A stretch of 64,000 bases of DNA from Eonycteris spelaea (taxonomy: Eukaryota; Chordata; Mammalia; Chiroptera; Pteropodidae). The position numbers and the translations under genes are program-made. Below the pieces are notes generated by a model that saw only the letters and a list, made by a program, of their open reading frames with translations, was not told the origin of the DNA and did not search any database. The stretch lies in contig PUFA01000181.1 of assembly GCA_003508835.1 (NCBI GenBank), forward strand, positions 1,798,001-1,862,000, in the 5' to 3' direction. Positions 21,131 through 32,573 of the stretch are shown here, one piece after another; within the stretch, counting starts at the first letter, position 1; each line of letters begins with the position of its first letter.

Positions 21131-22796
21131 CTAATGGTGACAGCCTTCTGACCAAGGTGGCAGTCTAGGTACACTGCCCTCTGCCTTCCTGCAGGGATTC
21201 TGGGTATAGCTTATCAAGCAGTCCTCCCCACCCAAAGGCTGTCACCTGCAAGTGACCCCTGCATTTGGGCTTTTGGCTGGCTGTTTTCTTAAGCGTGGGT
21301 TAAACCCGGCTTTGAGGAACTGACATCAGAGTGGGCAGGGAGGTCAAGGTTGGGGCCCTTGTTGCCTGACAGCCAAGGTTTCCTTGCCATGACCCCCGGG
21401 CTGGGCTGCTCTGGGCTTGTCCCACTTAGAGCAGTTCTCAGCTTGGCATAGTGTGGTCAGGCCCAGAGCACAGCGAGTGAGGGGCCGGGAACAAGGGGCC
21501 ATTGTCAGCTGGGAGCTGCTTCTGGTTTCAATTACTCTGCAGAATGAGGAAATTCGGAGTGAGCATGGGTCAGGAGCGTGCTAGGGCAGGAGTCAGTAGC
21601 GGCCCCACTTCAGGTTCCTTCCTCTGGCCCCTTGAAGGGTCTCTTGTCCCCTTTTGAGGGTCAAGCATACCAGCTTTACTGCCATGGGAGCCTGAGCTTT
21701 GGCGCATTGGCCTTCTTGACTGGAGCCCCTTGCAGTTCTGGCCACTCTGGTTCTTCATGGCTGGTACCAGGAGGTGCCTGGGTCCCTCCATGGGTGAGTC
21801 GACAGACGGACGTTAATGTGGGTCCTTGATGCCTTCTCTCATGCATCTTTCAGGCCACACTGACTGCAGCCAGGCCCCTGTGAGTAGCCTGGCTTTCACC
21901 GGGATGGAGGGGGTAACTATGAGCAAGCCTGGGCCTATTCCACCACCCCAGCTCCTAACTCCCAGCCGGGCACCTCACAGCCCCACGCAGCTCCCTGCCT
22001 GGGGGCACCACAGTGGCCATGCTGGCTGTGGCTTTCTAGCTTCCTCTGGAAGATGGACCCCTCCCCTGCCCCAGCCTGGGTCAGATGTGCATGCCCAGAG
22101 GAAGTGGAGTTCATGTTTCATGTCCCTGCTGCCCTAGAACAGGCCCACGTGGTTGCCTTCACCCCTGTGAGGTCCAGAGTCCCACGGGACGGGGGAGGCT
22201 GGGCACCAGAACTGTTCTGCTTCCTATCTCAGATACCAGCTCCCCCCAGGGGCCCTGGTGACTGGAGTCATTGTCCTGCCCTGGCCACGCCCACCCCAGC
22301 TGTTTCAGCAGCACTGCACCTGCTGTCACTCTTCAAGGCAGGTCTGGATGCCTCGCCTCCTTTCTACTTGGATGCAGGCGACAGGATGAGGGAAAGCCAG
22401 GGGCAGGATTCCCGAGAGACCCCCTGCTGTCCGAAGGTTTTCCTAAACTGTAGCACAACTTCATTCTCGCCTTGTCCCTGCTCAGCCGCCTCCTCTCCCA
22501 GGTGTTCCTGATTTGGGAGCCTGGACTCAACCCAATGGATTCTGGAGACAGGAAGCTTTCAATAGGAAGCAGATGGGGGCTCAAGGTTCCCTCTCTTCCT
22601 TCTGCTCACTTGAGAGTGACATTTGGCAGGCAAGCTTGGTGCCCACTCCCCGCCCACCTCTAAGGGGTCGGCAACAAGCGGAGAAATCTGAACCAGAGAG
22701 GACTTTGGGAAATAATTCATTTAGGCTCTGGGAACATGCAGCCTCTCAACAAACCACAAGACAGGTACTGTCCTCTCAGCTCTGGGACTGGGGGCT

Positions 22797-22965
22797 CCTT
22801 GACTCAGAGTCAGAAGACCCAGGTGTGATTCCAGCTCCACTACTTAAATAGTGAGGTAGCCTTAGGTGACCTCTGCTAATGCTTCCTCTGGAGTCTGAGT
22901 GAGTATTAAATGAGTCCACAGAGGTGGCAGTAGCTGACATATAGCACGTTCTCAGTGTGGCTTAC
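22797..22965 (+). repeat. MIR SINE
   Basis: GTGTGATTCCAGCTCCACTA, GAGTGAGTATTAAATGAGTC and CATATAGCACGTTCTCAGTG match MIR. Confidence 0.75.
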
Positions 22966-23869
22966 CTCCCTACAGGCGGTCCCTAAAGTTGTCCCACTTG
23001 TGATTAAAATAAAAAAGTTGAGAAAAGGACTTAGCAGAGGACTTGCCAGGGACCTCTGTGAGTGAGGGCCGCGGCTGGGTGGGCTCTGTCACCTCCTCTC
23101 TGTGAGGGCTGCACAGCCCGCCTCAGTGCTGGTCCAGCCTTTTCTGTGGCACTGAGGGGTTTGAGCAGTGGTGGCATTTCAGTGACGGTCTGAACCCCAG
23201 GCACAGCCTGCTTTCGGCTAGGTACAGCCTGATCATACCGTTGGAGGTAAGAGCTAAGCTGCTCTGGCTTTGGGGCCAAGGTGACCCAGAAAACACCAGC
23301 CTGACTGACTTGATGAGCTAAGTGTCATCCAGTTTTAAGGCCACCAAGGGGAACTCACACCAGCAAAGCAGAGGCCCAGAGTTTTCCAAAACAGAGAGAA
23401 ACAGATAAGACATGAGTTTCAGATCCGGGACTCTGAGTGGAAGTGTCCTTTAAAAAGCCCCTAATCTCCGTGGCCTCCACATCTGCTCTTGACCCTGAGG
23501 GGAGAGTGAAGGCCAGTAGCCATGGTCGAGAAAAGCAGCAGTTCTTTTGAGAACTGTCCATCGAAAATGCTCGGAGCCCATCCCTTTAAAAGGAGGATTG
23601 GGGGCTTCAGATTCTGCCCGGAGAGCTTGGAAATTACTAGGAGGGACCTGAAGTGCCCCCAAGGCAGGGGGTGGTGGACAAGGGAGTGTGAGCAGGTAGG
23701 TAGGGTTCCATCCCTACTTCAACCAGGGGCCTCTGCTCTCTGCTTCTGCTTTTATCCAATTGGCAGGCAGGGAGACTTTGGTCTAAGATTTCTTTTGGAA
23801 AGAAAGGAAGGGAGTGTCCCCTGCTTAAAAAAAAAAAAAAGAAACTGATGACTGTTTGGTGAAGCTCCT

Positions 23870-23965
23870 GTTTTGACAGGTGTGGAAACTGAGCTTGGAG
23901 AGAGAAAGTGGCTGCCCAGTCCGCAGTGACCAGGCAGGTCTTGTGTTCAGGTTCCCTCGATCCCA
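23870..23965 (-). repeat. MIR SINE fragment, reverse orientation
   Basis: TTTGACAGGTGTGGAAACTG, AGCTTGGAGAGAG and TGACCAGGCAGGTCTTGTG resemble the reverse MIR core. Confidence 0.55.
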
Positions 23966-26900
23966 GGAGTTTTCTTCACTTGGAGCTCAGAGTTGGGTGG
24001 GAAAGAGTTAATAGGAAAGAATGAGAAAGAAAAGCATGGAGGCCTGACCTTTCAAACCCCTTGTCTGAGGCTGTGTCTTCAGCATATGGCCTGGGGGACC
24101 CGTGGTGCTCTGCACACTGGCTGTGCTGGGACACCCCGGCCACGCCACCTCCTCCCTGGAGGAGCAGGCCAGTGGCCGAGAGGGTCTGGGTGTTGGTATG
24201 GCCAAGAGTTATGTCCATGAGTTGTTCAGGGAAGGAATGGACGTGTGGTAGGTGTGCTCTGCCCACTCCGTCCTGGGTGGGTTTGTTAGATAAGCAAGAT
24301 GTTCCCAAGGGCTCAAGTAGATTTTCCGTCCTTTTCCATGAACAATATGCCGTGAGAATCGCAAGGGTTTGCCAGGGGCATGCTGTCAGAACAGTTCTTC
24401 TGCAGTGGACAAGCTTGGTGTCTATTACAGCCTCTCCCACCCACCTAGAGCGGCCAAACACCCTCGAGACACCAGGCTGGGGGGCCAGGCGGAGTGGAGA
24501 GCGAGGCTGTGTGGGGAACAACAGCACATGCTCTGCACTGTGCCGTGACCTGGCGTGGGCCTTCGGGAGATGGGAGGATGGCAGTACACCTTGGGTGGGC
24601 TAGGTCTTGGCTCTGGAGCAACCAGCTTTTAATCCTAGCTGCCCCCTGTCTTAACACTATGCACACCTTAAACCTTGAGTCCAACCCAAAACTTACTCCC
24701 TAACCCCACCCTGGGCATACATCTAAAGTCACCAGTAGCCACTTATTTACAGAATTGAGGTTCCAGAGCTTAGAGGGGAGCATATGCTCTGGAACCTCAG
24801 AGCTGGGGAATTCTGGCCTGGGCTGCCTGAGAGCCCCCTCCTTGGAGGGGCAGGTCAGTGCTGGGGTGGCTAGGGCTCAGTTTGGCTGAGTTACACTGTG
24901 ACCTATTCAAGGTCCTCCCTGCCTGGCATGTGGTAGATTTCTATTCAATGATGAATGAATGAATATGTAAATGAGTGAAAATGTAGCTTCTAGGCTCAGC
25001 TCTGCCATTGGCTGCTTAGTGACTTGAAGCAAAGTGTTCCTGTCCCTGCACCTAATGCAGGCCTCGAACATAGCAGGTATTCAGAAAGGATGGATGGGTA
25101 GAAAAATCATAAATGAGGCTCACTTTCTCATTCCATGAATAGTTTTGCCCTTCCCATCTGCAGGTTTTGGTTAGGATTGGTTCAGGACAAGGCGAGAACA
25201 CCCATTAGGAATGCAGGGACTACAGAGCCATCAATCCTAAGGGGACTGTCCCATCCCCATTTCTCCCAGTTCCCCCGTGATATGTCATCCTCCCCGCCAA
25301 CTCACATACCTCTGGGCTCCCACGCACTGCCCTGCTGCTTCACTCTCAGCCTGGACTCCTGAGCCTGTCTTTGTACAGGAACCACTGCAGGCTCCTTTTC
25401 TACAGCCCTCACAGTCTCAGACCCCACCTTGCTCTCTGCCACCACCTTGCCTCCCAGCCCTGCTCCTTCAGGGCCTGCTCCATGCTGTTCTCCTCGGGGA
25501 CTGAGAAGAAACGTCCTCAGTGGACCCTAACCACGTCCTCCCAGTCCTCATCCTCAGCGTGATCTCAGCTCCAACACCCAGACTCTCTGGGTGGTCTGCT
25601 GGGACTCACCCCTACACTCTAACTCACTGAGGTGCCTGTGGCCTTGGTCTAGCTGGCTGCTCAGAAACGCCCCTTCCTGGCTCAGTGTCATTTGGCTGAG
25701 ATAGAGACAGAGAATCGGGGTTCTAATCTGGGCCTGGAGGTGAGGGAGAGATGAAAGTTGTTCTTTCAGGAGGTCACTCCAGGAAAGCAGCAGCAGCATC
25801 CCAAAGTTCTGAGAAAGAGCCATCCTCTTCTGTTCACAGGCTGGAGGATTTGCCTGGAAGCTGTCCCCACCCCCAGCTGTCACCAAGGCAGCACTGGTGG
25901 CAATCCCTGCCTCTCCCGCCCACACATCTCAGGCTGCATATACTCCCACTGACCTTTTTTTCTTTCCTGATGCCGCCACTGATCACTTTAGCCTGATTTT
26001 GCCTCAGTCACAGCTGTGTTGGGTGGCTGGTCCCAGCCACCCCAGGGATATACCCCTCCCCGGGTATAACCATTAAGCTGCCCTGCAATTCCCTAGGGAT
26101 GGCCCCTCTCATTCATCTGGCAGAGAGCCTGGGTAGGGGATGAGAGAGGACTGGACAGCCTACTAGGAATGTTTTTAATTCCAAAGGCAGTGACATCTGT
26201 TCATGGGGGCCTGACCGCCCAGGTTCTGTTTATCCAGTCAGAGGGCCCTTGCGTGTCCTCAAGAGGCAGGTACTGCCAGTTGTGGCTGGATAGAAGGGGT
26301 GGGCATAAGGGGGAAGGGATGTGGTCACTTCCTAGGTGGCCAGGACAGCCTGAGCCTAGCTCATCCAGCAAAAATGAGGAAGGGTCTATGGTAGGCTGGA
26401 AGGACCAGAACTCAGACTGCTGCTTTTGAGGAACTTGGTGGAAACATTTGTATTTCATAAACCTCTCTGCAGCCTCTGCTCCTAGGCCTTTGATTCCAGA
26501 AAGTATTGAGTCAGACTTGGGGAAGAAAAGGCAAATCTGTGCTGTCACCAGAGAGAGCCCCCAATCCACATGGAGGAAGGGAAAGATGAGCAGCTCAAGG
26601 GAAGAGCCTCCCAACAGCTACCCATCTGCTAAGGCGCTTATATCACCATGGAGACTAGTTGGCCATCTTTCATCCAATCAGAACTGGCTTTACCCAGACA
26701 AATGTTGAGCCTGGGGTTCCTAAGACAGACAAGCGTAGGGCTTTGGGAACAGAATCTATTCTGTCCCCCTTCTCCCACACACCTGCAAATGGGGGGTAGG
26801 CATACCTTGCACAGCATTCCCCAAAACTGCATCCTGGGAAATATGCCCCAGATAGAGGGAAGAGACCTTAAAAAGCCACCAGGAGGCTAGTTCTGAAGTT

Positions 26901-27049
26901 AACCAGCCGGTGGTGCCAAGTACTGACTGTGTGTCGGTAGCAGGTGAACATGGTTAGCAATTATAATGGCACTTTACCAGCCAGTTACACAACTAACAGT
27001 TGCACATTAGCTGGGGTGGAATAGCCTTTTTGCACAGCTCTCAGGCCCA

Positions 27050-27420
27050 TGCCAATACCTCCTCCTCCAGGAAGCCTTCCCTGATTCCATCTGGCTAGAC
27101 ATTTTCTCTCCTTTCTCTTGGCTTTCATAGCACTTTGTCTATGCTCTTATGGCAGAAGACTGGATTTCTTGAGGGCAAAGACAATGCTTTGTCTATCTGA
27201 ATATGACACAGCAGGTGAACAATTGGTGTGTGCTGAATGCATAAATGCCTTTCTGCCTCCTGTTAAGAGATATTTAAGCCCACATCTCCTCTCCTCTTTT
27301 GGGCTGTCAGCTTTGTCAAGCACAGGCTTTTGATTCATCTCTGTGATTCCTCAGCCCCGGCCCCAGGGTTGGGCACATAGATAGGCCCTCAGTCAAGGCC
27401 TCTTGAATGAAATGAATGAG
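27050..27420 (+). repeat. L2 LINE 3' fragment
   Basis: TCCTCCAGGAAGCCTTCCCT, TTTCTTGAGGGCAAAGACAA, and further on CCAGGGTTGGGCACATAGAT with TGAATGAAATGAATGAG form the L2 3' end in the right order. Confidence 0.85.
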
Positions 27421-27869
27421 GTGAAGGAATGAGGGCTGCAGGAATGAGCAAAACCTCTCTGGAGGGAATGAGTTTTGTGGCAGCTGGGGTAAGGAAGCTC
27501 TAATGAGAGGTGGCACCCAGATGCCCTGGGAGAGGCCAGTGAGGGTTGGGTCAGGAAGAGCATCTCAGGCCTCAGGTGAGCAGGGGACATAGGTGTGTCC
27601 CTGCCTCTGTAGGCCTTTTCCTTCCCCTCAGGATTCTGAGAAAGCTGTGCGGCTTAGCTGCCATTAAGCTGCAGTGGCTCTAGGCAACTTTAGCTTAGGT
27701 ATGAGGAGGCTCCATGTCCTGTGGAGTGTGGAGCCTTGGAAGAGATGGGGCTGGCCTGGCTGCCCTGCAGGGACACCCATAGCCCAGCAGGGCCCCTGGA
27801 TCCCGCCTCCACCAGCCAAGCACAAGGCAGTGCAAGACCAGATCTGTCATACCAGATATCGTAAGGGTG

Positions 27870-28100
27870 AGGACATAGGCTTTGCAGTCAATTAGACCTC
27901 TATTTGTGGCCCAGTCTGGCCTGGCCTTGGGCACATTGCTCAACTTCTCAGTGTCTTTAGATTCCTAAAATGGAAAATGGGAATGCCAATACTTACTTCA
28001 TAAGGCTGGGGGAGTGTTAAGTGAGTTACTACGTGTGCAGGTTTAGTGTGGTGCCCGTTACATAATGCACTATGCACTCTCAGTAAAGGGCAGCTCTTAA
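27870..28100 (+). repeat. MIR SINE
   Basis: ACATAGGCTTTGCAGTCAAT, TTGGGCACATTGCTCAACTT, CCTAAAATGGAAAATGGGAA and TTAAGTGAGTTACTACGTGT match MIR in order. Confidence 0.85.
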
Positions 28101-28349
28101 TTATGACCAGTTCTTGGCTATCTGTGGTGAAGCCGCCTCTTTCTCAAAAGCACTAAGATCTCTGACGGTAAACCCCAAGACCTGTTACTGGTTGAGACCC
28201 AGAAGGAACATTCCAGAGGCCACTAGCTGGTTTCTGCCCTGACCCACCTGCCCTGAGGTCAACCAAGAAATGTCCTGATTCAGCTCTTTTTCTTCAATCC
28301 AAGGCATCAGCCACACTTCTGCAAGGTCTAGTGTCTGTGAGCACCAGTG

Positions 28350-28525
28350 CTTTGGAGGAGACCTGGCCCTCGCCCAGACTTCGGGCGAGAACTTTACCTC
28401 CCTGAGCCCCAGTCTTCACAACTCTAAAATGCGGACGATAACGCCAATGTTACAAAAGGTTGTGAGGCTTAAATGCAGTTGGATGTTTGAAAGCCCTTTG
28501 CCTGGGACCCAGCTCATGGCTGGAC
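28350..28525 (+). repeat. MIR SINE
   Basis: CTCCCTGAGCCCCAGTCTTC, TAAAATGCGGACGATAACGC and GGTTGTGAGGCTTAAATGCA match MIR. Confidence 0.8.
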
Positions 28526-29259
28526 TATAAAAACACTGCTTTCTTTCCTACCCTGTTACCGAGCTCTGAATGGTATGATACCTGGGTGCCTCCGGGTTTG
28601 GTACCTTAACCATTTGAAGTTCAGGCCTTTCTCTTTTCTCCAAAAAAAACAAACTTGTGCTGGAAGTTTTTCCAATACTTTAATTTGTATTGTTACCTTG
28701 CAAAACAAACCACTTCTCACTCTTTGGTTAGAACATTCACCACCTTGAGGGTCAAGTTCATACTTTCTAGCTCCCAAAGAACCCAGCACAAAGTAGCTAA
28801 TTTCCCCTTTGCCAGTGTGCATCCTCTGGCCCCTGGCAGCACAAGCCTTTTGGGGGCTTTTATGGCGAGGTGCATGGGGACATGGTTAAAAGTGGCCATG
28901 TGAGGAATACTTCTTACTGGGCACCTGTGACCAGTGTCATCCTTGGCTTTTGCTCACGTCTCAGGAGGGAGTCCATAGTGGACCATCCCTCTGGGGCCCC
29001 TGAGGCCCAGGAGACTACCCTTCTAGGGACCTTCCTTATTTCTTATGGTCTCTACCAGGGGTTCGTGAGTGCCAGCGCACTGCCTCGGGGCAGGAGTTGG
29101 GGTGAGGGAAGCAGAACTCCAGGGCAGTGCAGTTCTTTTGCCAAGCTGGACAGCTGTTGATGGCCAAAACACAGCCCCGAGCTCTGGCCCCAGGGAGCAG
29201 CCTGGTGGTGAAGGGGTTAACCAGGTATCTGGTAAGGGACTGGATTGTGTTTAGCTGCT

Positions 29260-29704
29260 TGTCAAACTTTATTTAGTAGGGGCTGGAAGGAGAGACCGGG
29301 TGGGCGAGGAGGAGCCCCAGCCTGCCAGGAGTTAAAACCGGGAGGTTGGGTTTTTTGGAGGGGGCAGCCTCCTTGCCTCTGAGTCATTTCCTTCGGTGGA
29401 GGCGGGGACCTCCCCGCTCGGCTCTGTGGCGCGCACACACTCCGGGGGCAGGGATCAGCAGGGGAAGAAAGGGCCCTAGACGCGGGGCTCCTCTGGGCGG
29501 CAGTCTCGGGGAGGAGGGACGCAGAGGGGAGGAGAAAGCGAGCCTCACACCATGCGCTTCCCCGCCTGGCTCCAGTAACAGTGCCGGCCGGCGGCGGCTG
29601 AGCGCTCGGCACGCTCCCTCTCTCTGCCGCTGGCTCCAGCTGAGCCCCGGTGCCGGGGCTGCTCCTGTCTCTTCCGGAGCTGTCGAGCTGTCGGGGCCGC
29701 CGGC
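29260..29704 (+). promoter_or_regulatory. ABR: CpG-rich internal ABR promoter and 5' UTR
   Basis: A sharp local rise in GC and CpG inside the large intron: GCTCGGCTCTGTGGCGCGCA at about 29415, CGGCCGGCGGCGGCTGAGCG at about 29585. There is a TGAGTCA AP-1/NFE2-type site at 29380-29386 and no convincing TATA box. It precedes an ATG (29705) and a splice donor at 29866. These features suggest a CpG-island promoter for a short ABR transcript whose first intron leads to w11. The transcription start cannot be fixed from sequence alone. Confidence 0.65.
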
Positions 29705-29865
29705 ATGACCGACGTCCTTCCTCAGCCCGACTGCAGCCTGAAGGCGGTGTGCGACCCCTGGAGCGCTGCTGCCTGGATCAGCTGGAGGAGCCTGGGAGCA
29801 AGCGGCCCCCCAACACCGGCGCCCGGCTCTGGGGTCGCGTGCGCAGCAAGCTGCTCCGCCAAAAG
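29705..29865 (+). CDS. ABR: Putative alternative first coding exon of a short, GAP-only ABR isoform (one base out of frame)
   Basis: The ATG at 29705 opens MTDVLPQPDCSLKA and the donor is CAAAAG|GTGCTA. The ATG frame reaches the donor in phase 2, while w11 needs phase 0. The frame that is in phase 0 has protein-like sequence (RPLERCCLDQLEEPGSKRPP, then RLWGRVRSKLLRQK) but no ATG after its upstream stop at 29641-29643. One extra base between about 29708 and 29760, for instance in the GG at 29746-29747, would join the two. Exons w11-w17 add 262 codons, so the product would be about 316 residues, starting with a basic N-terminus and keeping the complete RhoGAP domain but not DH, PH or C2. Confidence 0.6.
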
Positions 29866-32298
29866 GTGCTAGCGGGGGACTGGAGGGGCAAAAAGGGGAA
29901 AGACTAGAGGGACTGAGAGGGCTGGGGGCTGGAGGGTCTCTCTGACCCCTCTTCCGTGGAGCTGCTTTCCAGCTCCTGCCTGTGGAGTCCGGGACAGAGC
30001 TGGGGTCTGCTTGTTCTGTTCTACATGGCCTTAATTTGATGATTAACGCTGGTTGCTACCCTGGCTGCTTTCGCTGCATCTTTCCCTCTCAGGAAAAGGG
30101 GGGTTGCCTCCTGGAGAGGGCTGCCTGGCTCCTTTCTGAGTCTGTAAGGGCAGGAATATGAACAGACTAGACAAGAGTCTCTTGGGTCTCAGTGGCCCCC
30201 ACAGTGCCCAGCCCAGACCTGCCCCCCTATATCCAGTGGACATTACTGACTGCCTCTTTGCCAAGGGGCACTGGCAGAGGCACTCATGTGAGGTTTCTTT
30301 GTATGGTTGTGGCATCATTCCCCACCTGGGAAGAAGGAGAGGGTTGTGGGGAGGCAGAGTGCTGCTGAGTCTGGGGGCTGCAGGCTGCCTCTTCAGGGAC
30401 CCCCCAGCTGACTGCTGGCCCAGTGCGAGCTAGGCACCAGGCAACTCAATCAGTGTGCCAGGTGTGCCAGGGGTTTCCTGACCCTGAAGGCAGCTCAGAC
30501 CAAGCTGTGCCAGGGCAGACTGCCTGTCCTGCTTACAGCCCCAGACCTGAGTGGGGATTAAAATCTGAGATAGAAGCCGACTGTCCTGCAGCTGGGCAGG
30601 CTGCCTAGGGACTGGCTTTGAGCCCTGGCATTGGGCGTCCACGGAAGAGCCAGACTCAGTGCCTAGCACACAGTAAGTGCTTGATAACTACAGACCAAAT
30701 TAACTGCCTTTTACAGGTGTCACAGGCTGCCTGTCCTGGCTGGCCAGGGCTGTGCCCATTCTTCAAGGTAGCGATAAGAGAGGCTTTGGCTAGTCTGTGT
30801 GGCTAATGGGGGTTTGCAAGCTCTCCTGTAGCTCAGAGTGGGCCTTTTGTGCAAGTCCTCACTGCCAGCCAGCATAGAGGCTCCTGGCACCTGCCAAGAG
30901 GAAGCAATCCTGATCTAGTTTCATTCCCTGCCAGTGGGGCATACTTGACCTCCCAGAGGTGACATCAGTCCTGGAAAGTGCTGGGCAGGGCAGCAACTTG
31001 AGCTGTCCTGCATTGGCCACTGTCACCTTCATCCTCTCCAGGGACCAGGCTAGCTGAACCCTGCTGGCCTCAGCTGCTACCAGAGCCCCTCTGTGCTGAG
31101 GCAGCTGTCTGTGCCCGGCAGCATGGAGCCATTCTCCCCTGCATTTCCTCCCCCGATCCCTGCTGAGGCCAGCAGATACCAACTCAAAGTTCATCATCTA
31201 TTCTCAAAGCTCAAGGTTGGCAAGAAACTGACCCAGCAGGTTCCTGGCCCAGTGTCAGCCAAAAAGAACCCTTCTGCTTTATCTAACCATTAGGGAAGGT
31301 ATCTAGCAGGAAGGGGCACCTTTTAAACCCTAAAATCCCAGACTTTCCATCCTTTCCCTGTGTATTTGTGACTGGCAAAACCATGAAGCTACTTCAGGGA
31401 TTCTTCAGCCAGCTTTACCTCTGGAGGATTCTCAAGGCGCCCTGTCTCATGGTACTTCTCTGGGCAGGAGTGGCGGACCAGCCAGGCGCTGGGCTGCTGA
31501 GCTGATTGGCATCAATGCAACTGCAGGGTGCCCCTGGTGCTGGGATGCTCTGTGTGGCGGGTGATTCAGTATCCTAGTCCCTGCTGCGTGACAAAGTATG
31601 TTGGTGTCACAGACACAAGAGTCTGCGCCATGGGTGACAGAGGAACATTCATTCACTTCGCTGTGCCTAGGCTGGAGGATGAGCAAGCAGGCTTCTGGAG
31701 CCAGGCCCATTGCCCACTTTTCTTCTTTCCCCAGCTGTATTGACCTATTTTTTGCAGGCCCACTGCCAGGAGCGGGGGCTTAGATCAGGCAGCAGCTTAA
31801 GTGGGGCGGGGGAAGGGTGCCAGCCACTGCCCAACCTGGCAGGGAGGGGTTGCCTCATTAATTTTGCCCTAAGGATTTAATGCCGTGGATGCCCGAGACA
31901 CCTGTGGCCCTCCTGTTTCCATTTAACTAAAGATTCATTAAAGGCTGGAGGAGTTGGGGGCGTCTCATCTGGGGACGCTGTGCTGGGGCTGAAGAATTGG
32001 TTCAGATGGAATGGTCCCAGTATTCCCCTGTAGGGCCTCCGGCCCCAGGAGTCTACAGTTGCTGGAAGAGAGGAGGCAGGGACCCCTCACGAGCTCTTCT
32101 TTGGGTCCCAGGGTCTAGGATTGGGGTTGTTATTGTCCCAAAGAGAGTTCTGGGGCTGAAGCCTCATTCTGGCCTTTGATTTGGCAGTTGGTGTGTTGTG
32201 CAAGCATTTAGCAGAGGAGACACGTGGCATTTGGGTTTGTGGGTTCTGCGAGTGTTCTCGGCATCTTTAACTTTGCATTTCTACTTTACTTTTTCTCC

Positions 32299-32324
32299 TT
32301 TTTTTTTTTTTTTTTTTTTTTTTT
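32299..32324. repeat. T homopolymer tract (26)
   Basis: Uninterrupted run of 26 T. It could be the tail of a minus-strand retrocopy, but I see no recognised element beyond it and no flanking duplication. Confidence 0.9.
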
Positions 32325-32561
32325 GATTTGCTTCAAATCATAGTCATGGAGACCAGGCTCAGTGCTCAGTGCCTGTCCTTCTTCCCATCTTATCTGCTTC
32401 TAGATCCTTAGGTTGTGCTTTGGAGGGAGAGGGGCTGAAAGAGAAATCCCAAAACCCACTCCCTAAAGTATCCAAAGGTTTTAATGGGGTCACTTATGAG
32501 AGCCATAGAGGGCCTAGGAAGGCCCCAGTATGGTTGGGACAGAAGCCTTTGTCTGGAGGAT

Positions 32562-32573
32562 GGGGGGGGGGGG
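32562..32573. repeat. G homopolymer tract (12)
   Basis: Uninterrupted run of 12 G in an ABR intron. Confidence 0.9.

Larger units (their letters stand above)
14587..29259 (+). other. ABR: ABR large intron w10-w11, first half
   Basis: 14.7 kb without a plus-strand exon. It holds an unexplained antisense ORF (15272-15786), a probable MaLR-type repeat next to it, several MIR, two L1M fragments (about 18185-18430 and 19935-20290) and L2 at about 27050-27420. Long stretches, for example 21150-22790 and 25100-26900, show nothing I can name. Confidence 0.6.

Noticed and set aside
24061..24603. Pair of 180-codon-class ORFs on both strands around 24.0-24.6 kb
   Set aside because: GC-rich intronic sequence gives long frames on both strands; no domain or homologue recognised.
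29650..29907. 85-codon ORF beginning at 29650 as a complete coding exon
   Set aside because: It starts at GTG, not ATG, the frame has a stop just upstream, and it runs into the intron past the GTGCTA donor. I treat it only as the in-phase half of the alternative first exon.
32299..32324. 26-T run as the tail of a SINE or processed pseudogene
   Set aside because: No recognisable element follows it and no flanking direct repeat was found.
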